64,000 nt of DNA. Source: Megamerina dolium (taxonomy: Eukaryota; Arthropoda; Insecta; Diptera; Megamerinidae). The position numbers and the translations under genes are program-made. Positions within the stretch are counted from its first letter, which is position 1. Each line of letters starts with the position of its first letter. Shown in pieces: positions 20,756 through 31,999 of the stretch. Where the stretch lies: contig OY978530.1 in the NCBI GenBank assembly GCA_963854835.1, positions 36,843,639 through 36,907,638 on the forward strand, written 5' to 3'. The notes beneath the pieces were generated by a model, which was not told the origin of the DNA, made no database searches, and saw only the letters and a list, made by a program, of their open reading frames with translations.

Positions 20756-23088
20756 TTACAGCATATTCAGTGTGTCTTTTCTTTTTAATCGACGATGCCC
20801 CTTGCTCAGCAACAATTGCCTAGCAAGGGGATTCGGATGATTGTGTAATTTTTGAATGTAGCTTCTGCAGGACATTGCAACTTCCTCAGAAATTGTGGAT
20901 ACATTTAAATCTCGATGGATGTTAACGTTCCTCATATACCAAGGCGCGTTTACAATAATTCGCAGACACTTGGATTGTATTCGCTGCAATTTTTCGATAT
21001 TATAGGGAGATGCGGTGCCCCAAAACTGAATACCATAAGTCCAGATTGGTTTCAGGATTGCTTTATATAATAGCACTTTGTATTCAAGATTCAACTTTGA
21101 TCTTTTATGTAACAGCCACCATAACTGATTCATTTTAAGCTTGATCTGAGTTTTCTTTGCCTCTATGTGATTTTTCCATGTCAGCCTTCTGTCGAGGTGA
21201 ATACCCAAGTACTTTGTTGAGGAACATTGTGGAACTGATTGGCCATTAATTTTAAGTGGGGGACATGTATCTAGCCTTAGCGTGAAGGTTACATGTACGC
21301 TCTTTGATTCATTGACTTTTATACGCCATTTTGCTAGCCAGATTTCGAGAGAATCGACATGAGTCTGCAGGAGTTTAGTAGCTTCTATGGGGTTAGAGCG
21401 AGAGCACAATATTGCCGTATCATCAGCAAAGGTCGATATGAATGTATAGTTATTGTTGGGCATATCTGAAGTGTATAAGAGATACAGTAAGGGACCCAAA
21501 ACGCTTCCTTGAGGAACGCCAGCGTGAATATCCAATGGATTTGTTGTGTAATCCTTGTGATGTACGAGAAATTGTCTTTTCGTGAGGTAGCTACTAAGCA
21601 ATGAGGAGACATTTGCAGGCAGTAACAGTTTGAGTTTGTAAATAAGGCCATCGTGCCATACTTTATCGAAAGCTTGAGTGATATCAAGAAAGACAGCTGA
21701 GCAATACTTTTTTTCTTCAAAAGTGTTCCTTATCAGAGTTACAATGCGGTGGACTTGTTCTATTGTGCCGTGCTGTTTTCTAAATCCAAACTGATGTTGA
21801 GGAATCAGTTGGTTGAGATTAATAAATGGAGTTATATTAATGACAAGTAGCTTTTCGAATACTTTAGAAAGTAGAGGCAGGAGGCTGATAGGTCTGTACG
21901 ATGCAACTTTTGTAGGGTCTTTTCCTGGTTTTGCTATCATAATAATTTTTGAAGTTTTCCAGCATTTGGGATAGTGTTTAATACGAAGGATAGCATTGAA
22001 AATGTGCATCAGATGAATTACTGAAGCCGGAGGTAGCTCTTTTATCATTTTACCGGTAATTTTATCTGGACCAGGTGATTTTTTTGGGTTTAAATCTTTA
22101 TAAATTGCTTTGAATATGTCCTTTTTTTTAATTTTGAGCGTTATTGAGCAAGGTTGAGAAGTTAATATTGGTAATGAGGACTGTGAAGAGGGTGGATTGG
22201 GTGTAAACACACTTTTTAGGTGGTTTGCAAAAGCCAAACCCTTCTCACAGTTGCTTCTAGCCCAATTACCGTCACTCAAACGGATGGGGGAATCAGTGAG
22301 AATTGGCCGATTTGATTTTTTTGCTGATTTCCACAAAGAGTAGTCTGACGCTTCACCAGGTGTTAATTTCGCTATGTGCTCTTCTAACTCTTTGTTGTTT
22401 TTATTTTTTAAAGCTTGCTTTAACTTTCGAGTACAGTGCTGTAGCTGTGTTTTCAGATTCGGTGATCTGAATTCTTGCCATTGTCTTCGGAGTCTTCTTT
22501 TCTGTCTTACTAGCAATTCAATATCGGCTGGTGTGTATGGGCTATAGTTTGATTGCTTGCATACCTTTGTGCAGGTGGCTGAGCTGAGAGCTAATGAGAG
22601 CAGCTGGTTGAATTTTTCGAGTGCTGAGTCTACATCGTGTCCATTTCTTAATACAGTACTCAGAGGAAGATGGGAATTTATATATTTCTTGAATTTTAAC
22701 CAGTCTATTTTCTTTCTAACGCAATTGCTTTGGGGGCTTGGTGATTTTATAGATATTACCGTGGGTGAGTGGTCAGATGATAGATCATAATTACACTCTG
22801 TGGAGATATTTTCCATCTGCAAACCTTTGGCGACTCCAAAGTCTATGAGATCGGGTATTTTCCTCTTGTCCGTCGGCCAATATGTCGGTTGACCATTTGA
22901 AATAACATCGTAGCCGTGGTTAGTGATGATTGAACATAGTCTTTTGCCTTTTGGAGTTATTAATCGGGAGCCCCAGTGAGTGTGTTTGGCGTTGAAATCG
23001 CCAGCAACCAAGAATTTGCTACCAAGAGTTGAGAAAAATTCTTTATATTGCTGTTCGGTAATACTGTATCTTGGGGGACAGTAATAGC
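20756..23088 (-). pseudogene. Jockey ORF2, endonuclease C-terminus plus reverse transcriptase
   Basis: An open frame of about 775 residues starting inside the endonuclease at YCPPRYSITE, then VAGDFNAKHTHWGSRL, SSDHSPTVIS; RT with SYRPISLLPLLSKVFEKLL, QFGFRKQHGTIEQ, AVFLDITQAFDKVW, GVPQGSVLGPLLYLLYTSDMP and the active site FADDTAIL (FADD). The C-terminus is RLKRKDTLNML. No internal stop seen. The N-terminal endonuclease residues lie on the opposite strand at 23950-24196, so the copy is dead through inversion, not through decay. Confidence 0.93.
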
Positions 23089-23089
23089 G

Positions 23090-23953
23090 GAATTTGATGC
23101 TGTAAAAAAGAATTACTACACATATCAGCTAAAAAGTAGTAAGGGCTTAATCGTTGTACTCAAAGGCGTCGAACCCAACGTTGATATTAACGAAATCAAA
23201 CTTGCCCTTCAGGAAGAAGGGTTTCAAGCCAAAACAGTATTCAACATTCTCAACAAAAGCAATATACCTCAACCGTTATATCGTATTGAGCTTCAGCCTG
23301 AAACAAAACCCCTAAAAAAAGGTGAAGTACACCCCATATATAAAATTCGATATTTATTGCATCGCAAAATCACAATCGAAGAACCCCATAAGAGAACTGG
23401 ATCTCCTCAGTGCAGCAACTGCCAAGAATATGGACATACTAAGACATATTGCACCCTGCCAGCTGTTTGTGTGATTTGTGGAGATCTCCATAAATCAAAC
23501 ATATGCCCAAAATCTAAAGGCGATGCTAGCATGAAAAAATGCAGCAATTGTGGAGGTAATCACACCGCAAATTATAGAGGTTGCCCAGTATATACAACCC
23601 TAAAGCTAAATTTCTCCGCTAGCAATCAACCTCTAAAACCAGTTGAGCAAACTCAGATAGCCAACTCAAGTAAGAGACAAAATATTGATGCAACACAATT
23701 CTTCTCTGCAATCCCAAACAAGAATCAAACCAATTCATACGCTAGCGTGTTAAAACAAAACCCACACCAACAAAGCAATGTAAATAATGAGCAGAAACAC
23801 TCACTGCCCACCCAACAGCCAAGTACCCTTGAACATTTGCTTCAAACATTGATTCAGAATATGAACCAATTCATGAACTCAATGCAAACAATGATGCAAG
23901 AAATGATGAAAAATCAATCGATGTTACTCCAAACATTGCTATCCAGACCATGA
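23090..23953 (+). pseudogene. Jockey ORF1 (Gag-like), 5' truncated
   Basis: About 287 residues of ORF1 from EFDAVKKNYYTYQLK to the stop at 23951-23953. The first residues of the apparent frame (from 23048) are read-through of inverted ORF2 and do not belong. It contains three CCHC knuckles (CSNCQEYGHTKTYC, CVICGDLHKSNIC, CSNCGGNHTANYRGC), the standard Jockey RNA-binding triplet. The C-terminal part is Gln/Asn/Met-rich. The stop overlaps the ORF2 start ATGAG. Confidence 0.9.
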
Positions 23954-24196
23954 GTTGTCTCAAGATATGCCACTGGAACGCCAACGGCTTAAGCCAGCAC
24001 CGTTTGGAGCTAATTCAATTCCTTGAATCCAGCCAAATCGACATAATGATGATATCTGAGACCCATTTCACTGACAAAAATTGCTACCAAATACCATATT
24101 ACAAACTGTACACCACAAATCATCCGCATGGTAAGGCACGCGGAGGAACTGCCATATTGATAAAAAGCAGAATAAAACATCATGTTCTTGAAGATT
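23950..24196 (+). pseudogene. Jockey ORF2 start, endonuclease N-terminus
   Basis: It begins ATGAGTTG overlapping the ORF1 stop. Residues CHWNANGLSQHRLEL and MMISETHFTDKN hold the N and E motifs of the APE endonuclease. It breaks at RIKHHVLEDF where the target duplication begins. The rest of ORF2 is on the other strand from 23088. Confidence 0.9.
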
Positions 24197-24205
24197 TTAG
24201 TATGT

Positions 24206-24281
24206 AAGATTTTTATTGCAATTGTTCTTTAAATGTAATGTACTATATAAGAATAATAATATTATTAATAATATTTTATTT

Positions 24282-24314
<33 letters not shown>

Positions 24315-24315
24315 T
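24206..24315 (+). repeat. TAA-repeat tail, unit 3, right piece
   Basis: Continuation of the non-LTR 3' end split by the Jockey element, with the same interrupted TAA/AAT tract as unit 2. Confidence 0.75.
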
Positions 24316-24536
24316 TTCCAATTCACTTTTATACATATTACACTTGGACTTACATCCAATTCCAATTATATTTTCCGTGTTTTCACATTTGGTTTATGTT
24401 TCTCAGGATTGGTATTCAAATCATTTTTATTAGTATCATGTGCTTGTGAAAAATACAAAAATATATTGAAAACGTTAGTAAAATTTTTTCCCAAAAGTAG
24501 GGGAAAGTAGACGAAGTGTTAATGATTTTTTAATGT

Positions 24537-25430
24537 TATTATATATTATTAATACAAAGATTTGTTTATTTGGTTTTATTGATGATTTTTCGATACCTCT
24601 GAAGTGCTTCATTTCAATTTTCTGCATCTGCGCTTTTGCTTTTAAAACTGAAGATGTTAGCAAAAAGCTACTCCGGCTGCCCGTATCAAGCAAAGAAAGG
24701 ATATGGTTATACCGAGTGTTGCTGAAGCGATTATGGTTGAAACCAACACTTACCATTTCTCTAAGATTCATCTACTTCGATCAGTCTCTCAATGCCGCAA
24801 CTCTCTTCATAGGGCAATTTTTGTACTGTTGATTCAGCTGACCGCATCTAAAGCACGATCCTTAAATTTGTTTTTCATGCGGTGCTATTTCTTTTCCGAA
24901 ATAGCTGAAACGTGAACAATTGAAACACCTGGGGTCTCGAGTACTCGCTACGATATTAGTAGCTGTTTTTGTTGCTAGCTTCTTCTATTTTGGTAGCAGT
25001 CTCTTTAAATCGTCTATCGTAGACACGCCACTGAAGCTTGTTGTTTCTCAAACCGTCGATGATGAATTCCACCAATTCGCATTCCTCAATAGGAGCTGCT
25101 GCGAGCGCAATTTCTTGCATTGATAATACATAGTGGCTAAAACTTACATTCCTGAGTCGAACTCTTGCTTCTAGCTTCATGAACACATCTTCAACGCTCA
25201 CTTGCTTTCTTCAGGAGAGCTTGCTAAGCCATTCCATGTATACGCATTCGTCATTGTGACAAAGAGCTGTGCATTGCCCGTGATCATACTCCAAGCAAGT
25301 AGCAATTTACATTCATCATCGCGACCAAATATGTTGGTTGTTTGTTCGTAATCTTGTATCCCTTTTTATACGTCAATGTCGTCATCGCCACTGAATTTCG
25401 GAAGTGCATTTCACATGTCATAATTTCTTC
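24537..25430 (-). pseudogene. Gypsy gag-protease remnant, unit 3
   Basis: Copy of 5235-6110 and 11955-12850 with the same damaged knuckles, EFIIDGLRNN and LLDTGSRSSFL. It has no LTR insertion and shows the same empty target as unit 2. Confidence 0.8.
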
Positions 25431-25972
25431 TGCATATTATTTACCTGGAATTGATATAAACTTATTAGTTGAGTATTGAAATGAGATTAATTAGACATCC
25501 GTATAGAAGGCGGCTCTACAATTTCAAATTTGTTCTAACTCTTCATCGGTGTGTAGGCATCACTATTCCATGAATAGCAAGTGGTTCATTTTTCACAAGA
25601 AACTAAAACGGACCAGTTTCTTTCCATTAAAGTACAACTTAAGAAATGTTCTAGACCCAATTTCTGGCTCTTTTTGCTTGCCAAACAAATGAGTAACAAC
25701 ATATACTTGAGAATTGTCGTAATAAGTTAAAGGCTGCTATAAAAATTATTTTCAAAATTTGTATATTTACACGTATATACAACCCTCATTGAAAATTTCA
25801 TTTCATTATTACCCCTTTAGTGTTAGAGATAGCTACACAATTTAAAAGGAACAGCTTATTGGTTTTCTAAGAGCTTTAATTTTATAATGGGAAAAGGTTT
25901 AATTAGGGGTAGAATCAGGGGAACTGAAAATTATTTTTAGAGGCTCGTTCGATTTCATAGTAATATATTAAG

Positions 25973-26338
25973 CCGTAATATATGGGTGCCGTAGCTCAGT
26001 GGTTAGTGTGTTCGCCTTCTGATCTGTAGGTCGTGGTTCAATACCCGGCTGATGCATAACAAATTTTATATCGAAAAGATTTTTCTTTCGAATGCAAGCA
26101 ATTGGCAATTCTTCCGACAGTAACAACTTGCCATGAAAAAGCTTCTAAAAAGAACTCTGTGACAAAGCTCAGAAAAAGTGATGTCACAAGTGTTCTGCCG
26201 TTCGGAACCGGCTAAAATAAGTAGGTCCATTCTAATACTGTCCAAAATTTAAGACGCACAACAGTAATAGAAGAGAAGTTCGGCCAATGAGCCCTTTGGG
26301 GCTTTAAGTGCCACATATTTATTTATTTATTTTTAATT
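25973..26338 (+). repeat. tRNA-derived SINE, unit 3, sense
   Basis: Same insertion as in unit 1, flanked by TATATTAAG at 25964-25972 and 26339-26347. Confidence 0.88.
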
Positions 26339-26347
26339 TATATTAAG

Positions 26348-27044
26348 AAATTATAGCCCTCCCTGATAATTTTAAATCAAGCTATAACTTTTAAAAATTG
26401 GACGATCAGCAACTGTCCAAAAAATAATTTTGGCGGTTCTAAAAGGGTTAAGAAAAAAAAAGGTTTTTGTCCCGTTTCAACATAATTTCTAAAACTAGAG
26501 TGAACTTTAGATACTTTCTTTCGTGATCCACCCTAATGCACATACCCATATTATCAAAAGCTTCTTCCATAAAATGATGCATCCGGATCAACCATACAAG
26601 GTATTGGTCACATTTTGTTATCGTGTCGTTGTAGGAACCTTTAATTGATGTAATCCAGTTCTGCAGAATAGATTTAAAGGGTAACCATTATCATCGACAA
26701 TAAAACGAAGATAGAAGCGTATAAAATTAATTCCAAAAAAAAAGCAACATTTAAAACCACTTTGTGTTTGTGGTAGAAATCTGCTGGGGTTTTGTTTCTA
26801 ATCGGCAAGTTAATATATACAGGCAGGTTCAGATCTAGATTGAAACATAACATTTTATATAGTTTAGTAACTTTTTTGGTTTTTTTTCAACAGTAATACA
26901 GAGAAGTTACAAAAAATATGGCTACCTTTATAGACGCAAGGACGATAAGTTAATCGGTATAAATTCGTAACGATACTTGTTACAACTATATAAAATTGGA
27001 GATCGTACCTATGATGGGGTTTAGGGGAAGGCTCTTTGGATGAG
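26348..27044. other. Unassigned AT-rich stretch, unit 3
   Basis: Counterpart of 7026-7788; about 50 bp near 26630 are missing. Nothing else recognised. Confidence 0.35.
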
Positions 27045-27341
27045 CTTCTCTTCCAGTACTGTTGACCGTGTTAATTTTTGGACAGTATTAGAAGGGACCT
27101 ACTTATTATAGCCGGTTCTGAATGGTAGAACCCTTGTGACAATACTTTTTCTGAGTTTTGTCACAGAGTTCGTGTTGTTGTGGCAAATTGTTACTGCGTA
27201 AGAATTGCCAATTGCTTGAAGACAGGTAGGCACCGTTCGAATGAGAAGTCTTTCGAAATTAAATTTATGCTTCAGTTCGGGATTGAACACACGACCTTAG
27301 GTTCAGAAGGACAACGAACTAACACCTAAGCTACTTTACTA
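27045..27341 (-). repeat. Older SINE copy, unit 3, antisense
   Basis: Counterpart of 7790-8085. Confidence 0.72.
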
Positions 27342-28018
27342 TGTATTATTTCTGTAATTTGATATCAGGCTAATAAGACTAAGTGATTGAGTGAGTGAGA
27401 CTAAGTGAGTTACATTTTAATATGTTTTTGTTAATTGTGTTATTAGGAGTAAAAGTAACTTATTTTACAAACACTAAAGGTAATATTCGTCGATTCGACG
27501 ACGTCTGTTTTAAAACTATAACTAAAAAAAAAACAAAATGAAAGAAGTCATTAATTTCTTGGCTTGTAACGGCAATGTTGAGTTTTATTAAGTTCACTTA
27601 GCAATTTTTGCATGAGATCTTTTAAAAAATTTATAAAAAAGTATGTTTTATTTAAAAAAATTTAAACATAATTTAGAAGCTTATAGTTGGCTCAAAGCAA
27701 GAAACAACAGAAAAACTATAATTACTTTTATTTTATTCAAGAAGCACATGCTCAAGTTTATGTTCCTCACAAGCAATTTTGGTATGGGTAAAATCCAAAG
27801 AAAATTTTTTTGTCCTTCTTTATCATTTCTATTATTGTCCTTGTTGATTTTGACCTTTACATTTAATAATTAATTAATAATTTCGTTACTAAACAAGCAC
27901 AAGCGAAGAACATGCACATGGGCTAACGACTAATTTTACTTGAATACGACGTAACACTGCACTCTGATCGAAAGTGTTGACCCCTCCTTTAATGCTATTG
28001 TAGAACTGGACCCTGAAA

Positions 28019-28581
28019 TTACTGGCAATGTGCTATTGCGTGTGATGCAGCTCGATTCAGTTGTTCATCGACGGCAGTGGCTGCTGGTACCAACGATAAT
28101 ATTCGTGTTTAATGTTTTTGAAGTGGTAAGGAAAGATGTACTTTTGTGCCTTTTCTCAAAAACTTTTGTTGCGATTTTGCTGATGCACGATGTCCACTAG
28201 GATTGCGATTTTGAAATCGAGAACGACAGGTATTTTCTAGGTTTAACAATCGTTCGATATACGAAAGACTGCGTTCAATGCGCTCAATTCGACTTTCAAT
28301 CGAAAAGTTATTTTCAGAATGTGCTACCGCCTTGTGTCGAGGTTGTTAATTTAATTTCTCAACGGTAACTGCAAGAACAGAGTTCATCCGAACAACATTG
28401 ATTATTTCATCTGCGATCGACCTTAGTTGCTCCAGTGTCATATCCGCATTGCGTTTGTCTACCCCTGTAATGACTGCGCGAATTAAGTTGGATGACTTGA
28501 TATGTGCACACATTTTTAGTCTTTACTTCACTAATGACAATTTTATTCTGATTTTATATGATTTGTTGGGATTACTTATTA
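28019..28581 (-). pseudogene. Gypsy gag C-terminal remnant, left arm
   Basis: Third-unit and left-arm version of 8768-9331. It carries the variants TPVMTARIKLDD, also found in the right arm at 60002-60190, which units 1 and 2 do not have. This ties unit 3 to the palindrome. Confidence 0.6.
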
Positions 28582-28840
28582 CCTAGTTAAAAATCGATTA
28601 GTTAACAAAAGAAAATTGATAAAATATAATTGTGCAACATAATGCTAAGAAATATGTGTGTGCATTTACTTATTAAAAAATGATTAATTAACGAAGTGAA
28701 ATTATTAAAGTACGATTGTGTAACTTAATTCTAGAGAACATAGGTGAATTGCTTATTTATCTAATTGATTATTTGTATATGAATATGTTTAACTTAATAC
28801 TAGGGTCTGCTGCTGATCCGGTTATGTTGGTTATGTAATT
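28582..28840 (-). repeat. 3' LTR of the errantivirus, left arm
   Basis: 259 bp, the same length as 59748-60006. On the element strand it begins AATTACATAACC directly after the purine tract AAGGGGGGAGG and ends near TTTTTAACTAGG. Confidence 0.75.
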
Positions 28841-28851
28841 CCTCCCCCCTT

Positions 28852-29580
28852 AGAGTAGAGCGATGACCATAAAGAACCCGCAGTGGCTGCAGCGATGACC
28901 GGTGTACGTTGGGGTAAGTAGATGGCCTTGATAATCCTCAGAGTGGCTAGTGCTCCTGCTATTGCTAATACTCCAAATATTGATATGGCTGTGTATGTGT
29001 AATGTTTGGTTCTGCAATTCGTTCTGCAATTAGTACTGCTTGAGTTTTTGTAGATTTAGTGTATCAGTGATGGATTTTGGTTGAATCTCAATGTATGTGG
29101 CTATATGGACTTCATCTCAAAATACTGTTTGGTCATCTTTATAAATGATTCCGTTGATGTTGACTTGACAATTATTGAAGTGTAATAAGGCAGTTCCTTC
29201 TACTATCTTGTGGTTCTTATTGCAAGTAATGTTTATTAGTGTTTTCTTAACATTAACAAATAAAATATAATTTTGTTCAGGTTGCCAAACGGTTTTGATT
29301 TCACCTATATCATTGAAGACACATTGGGATGAATCGTTGTTTATCAGTTATCCAATGCATGTTGAATCTTAAGTTGCTTCTCGATGCAGTGATCTCGTGC
29401 AGTAGCAGGTGTTTTCTATCTTTCGTCATCCCTTGTCATAGTACTGAACATTTTCTTCATTATATGTTATATATCGTTTTATTATAATTTGTTTCGTATC
29501 ATTAATGAAAACTATTATGATGTGATAAAAATTATAATCTTTTAATGATAAGTTAGGTATCTCTATATTGAATATAATTA
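28852..29580 (-). pseudogene. Errantivirus env C-terminal part, left arm
   Basis: Mirror of 59003-59736. It encodes the cysteine-bearing C-terminal ectodomain and the membrane segment next to the purine tract. It is broken by stops and separated from the N-terminal env part by the Harbinger element. Confidence 0.7.
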
Positions 29581-29786
29581 TGCTGTTCACAGTTAAGTGG
29601 TATCTAGGTCGTCAAATTTGCCCTGCGGCAAATTTGACAAATTTGCCGATGCGGGAATTGTTTTGTTTTTGTTTTACATCAAAAACAAAGATACCACTAT
29701 TTTCACACTTTCCCGCTGTGTTTAGCATGTTTATCAATTGTGGTAAACTGGCATCTCTGATCAGCTGTTCGAATGTACATTTAAAA

Positions 29787-30760
29787 ATGGAATCTGAGGA
29801 AGTACATGAAATTGTAAGTAAATTTGGAATAATTTCTTAAAATAATAGTGGTAGAATTTAAAATAATGCAAAATATTTCTTTCAGACTAAATTGAAGCGT
29901 GTTCGCAAGGCGCCGTACAAAAAGTGGAGCGATGTGGAGTTACAGCATCTCATCACGTACATGCGTGACAATCGCCCGCTTGAAAAGCCCACGGCACAAG
30001 TGTACTACAAGCGCTTTTTGGAGCAACATCAGCTGGACATCAATTGGTCGCTGGTAAGGTTGAAGGCTAGACACTTGCGCCAAACCTATGCCAAGGCGCG
30101 AACATGGCAGAATTCGACGGGAGAAGGTGCTATGCGGGACGGTGAAACAACAGAAAGTAAATAGAGAATAGATTGTTTTCCATAAAATTCTAATAATTTG
30201 CTTATTTTGCAGGCATAATTTCGAGAATTTGCCCTTATTTCAACGATCTGGAAGACCTTTTTGGCTACAGGGAGTTTACGTCCAACGCATCGGTTTTAGA
30301 TACCGAAGCAAACGCAACGCCCACTGCAGATGTAGATGGCGAAAGCAGCCAGGCAGCTGATATAGATGTTGGTTTCGAGCAAAGCAGTTCACCGCCCACT
30401 GCAGATATTTTTGACACCGGAAGCAGCTCAACGACTACTGCAAATGTTGGAGCTGTTACTCCAACCACTTCTGCAGATTGCCTTGGAGGAAGAGCTACGT
30501 GCAGTCGTCGCAAAGGGATTTACTCAAGGACAGGCCTTGCAGATGTGCTCAGCATGCATTTCGATTTGGTCAAGGTGAAAAAACAAAAATTGGATTTCGA
30601 GACAAAAACAAAAGAAAGAGAGCTGGCTTTAAAGGAAAAGGAACTCGAGCTGCAACAAAATAAGTTTTTGTTTAAACAAGAAAAAAGCAAGTGTGACGAA
30701 AGATTCAAAATATTAGAACTTGAAATGAAAGAGAGGGTAGCTATGAAAGAATCAAAATAA
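29787..30760 (+). CDS. Harbinger accessory protein, Myb/SANT- or MADF-like, three exons
   Basis: Three exons with GT-AG introns join into one open frame of 281 codons: 29787-29813, 29886-30156 and 30213-30760. Introns of 72 and 56 bp are typical of insects. Residues about 14-80 form a trihelix DNA-binding domain (YKKWSDVELQHLITYMRDN, INWSLVRLKARHLRQTY). A Ser/Thr/Asp-rich linker with three TADV/TADI-type repeats follows. The last 65 residues are a charged coiled coil (KERELALKEKELELQQNK). In known Harbinger elements such a protein binds the transposase and helps bring it to DNA and the nucleus; that role is inferred here. The frame is intact in this arm, while the right-arm copy has a stop. 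It could be expressed or simply young. Confidence 0.85.
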
Positions 30761-30802
30761 TAGAAATAAAAAGAGACACACTTGTATATAAAAATTTATT
30801 TT

Positions 30803-31095
30803 TCAATTTGAAATGTTTACAAAGTGTAATAATGCTGTTCTGAGAGCGTTGTGTTCATAAAATTCTTGTGGGAAGTCTGTTACATCTTCATCTTCCGAGC
30901 TAGCGTCGTCCACAGAATTGAATTGTATTAAAATGTTGTGAAGTGTGCAACATGCCAATATCCATCTACAACAATTGTCATAATTGCTTTCGTTCGATAA
31001 TCGGAATCGTAGTTCTTTTAAACTACAAAAATGTCCAGTATACACTTGTAACTAAGTTCATTTAGTATACTTTCTTTTCCACTTAAACGAGACAT
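30803..31095 (-). pseudogene. Harbinger transposase remnant, left arm
   Basis: It holds the first 20 or so codons (MSRLSGKES from about 31095) fused by the 932-bp deletion to the C-terminus (SLKELRFRLSNESNYDNCC to 30803). All three catalytic acidic residues are gone or out of context. The 3' end faces the accessory gene tail to tail, 42 bp apart. Confidence 0.85.
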
Positions 31096-31255
31096 TTCTA
31101 TTTTGCAAATTTAACAAATTTGCCGTAATGTCAAAATAAGGTGCTCACAGTTTAGCTGTCAAATTTTGGGCAAAGTTGCCAGATGGGAAATTTCCTACAA
31201 ACTGTGAATTGCATAAATGATAGAGTTATTATAGTAGGCTTGCAGGCCAAGTATT

Positions 31256-31986
31256 TCATATAGTCATGTAGTTGTGTATTTCTTGTAGTTCGTTATGATT
31301 TAATATAAGTTTTGATATTACATTTAATTTTGCTAATATGATTGCTTCTACTATATTTGTTATGTGATCGCTTAAAAGATCTGTGTTATAATTTATTTGA
31401 TTCATGTATTGAATTACCTCTAATATATTTTCTTCTTTGTGAATTCTGTTAGTAGTTTCTTGCGATATTTCGTTTATATATTTTCCTATACTTTCTTGTT
31501 CTTTGTTGATATAAGAAGTTGGGTTTTTCAAACGTTCTAGCATCTGAGTGTTAAGGCTGTGTTGTTTTGATATCGTAATTTTTATTGCAGAGCAATGGTT
31601 AATGCAATGGTTAATTTGATTATTTGATGTTAATTAATTATATTTAATTTGTTTATATTCTGAGCGTCATTTACATCCATATTCCCGGTAATAAACTTTA
31701 TTGCAGAGCGTAACCCGTCTAAAAGTCCGCGTTTAGTCCATTTGGTTGGGGTTAGTGAATGAAGTTTAATTTTAAGTTCGCTAAGTTTGAGGGTCGTTAG
31801 CTTTATTGAGTCTGTTAGGGTACCATGTTTTTGGTAGGTTTCGAGTACATCTGAGATATTCCTAATATTTGTGTCATATTCCTCTAAGTGTACTACGTGT
31901 ATGAGGTTGTTGAAATGATCGATGATTCTTGCTGGTCCAAGTCTTAGTTGTATGATTCCTTGGTCGTTGTATGATACTATTGGCAA
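31256..31986 (-). pseudogene. Errantivirus env N-terminal part, left arm
   Basis: Two antisense frames (31630-31986 and 31256-31543) match the Env glycoprotein of insect errantiviruses. The first holds a basic cleavage-like site followed by GLLDGLRSAIKFITG, the conserved fusion-peptide region; the second is the helical region downstream. A frame break lies between them and the Harbinger element follows. Non-functional. Confidence 0.8.
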
Positions 31987-31999
31987 GCTAGGAATGTTG

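Larger units (their letters stand above)
20606..24196 (-). mobile_element. Jockey-type element with inverted 5' part (twin-priming form)
   Basis: A 3,591-bp insertion flanked by the 9-bp duplication TTAGTATGT (20597-20605 and 24197-24205). The poly-A tail is the T-rich run at 20606-20647. From there to about 23089 the element is antisense (ORF2 C-terminus to mid-endonuclease). From about 23090 to 24196 it is sense, holding 5'-truncated ORF1 and the first 80 or so codons of ORF2. This order is what twin priming produces: the 5' segment is inverted and a few ORF2 codons between the two pieces are lost. The empty site is seen in unit 2 near 11614-11625. Confidence 0.93.
18903..28581. repeat. Composite tandem unit 3
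   Basis: Third copy. It has both SINEs like unit 1, the short mariner A form like unit 1, but the long TAA region like unit 2. Its private insertion is the Jockey element at 20606-24196. It does not end in mariner B: at 28581 it continues into the errantivirus LTR of the palindrome. From 28019 on it is also part of the left palindrome arm. Confidence 0.85.
29586..31208 (+). mobile_element. PIF/Harbinger transposon, internally deleted, left arm
   Basis: 1,623 bp with imperfect terminal inverted repeats that begin TTCACAGTT on both sides. It has two convergent genes: an accessory DNA-binding gene on the + strand and a transposase remnant on the - strand. Against the right-arm copy (2,530 bp) it lacks 932 bp of transposase (junction near 31030) and has 25 extra bp near 29622-29646. 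The insertion lies in errantivirus env. The target duplication could not be settled. Confidence 0.85.

Noticed and set aside
23048..23090. N-terminal residues of the apparent Jockey ORF1 frame
   Set aside because: They read through inverted ORF2 sequence; the true ORF1 part begins near 23090.
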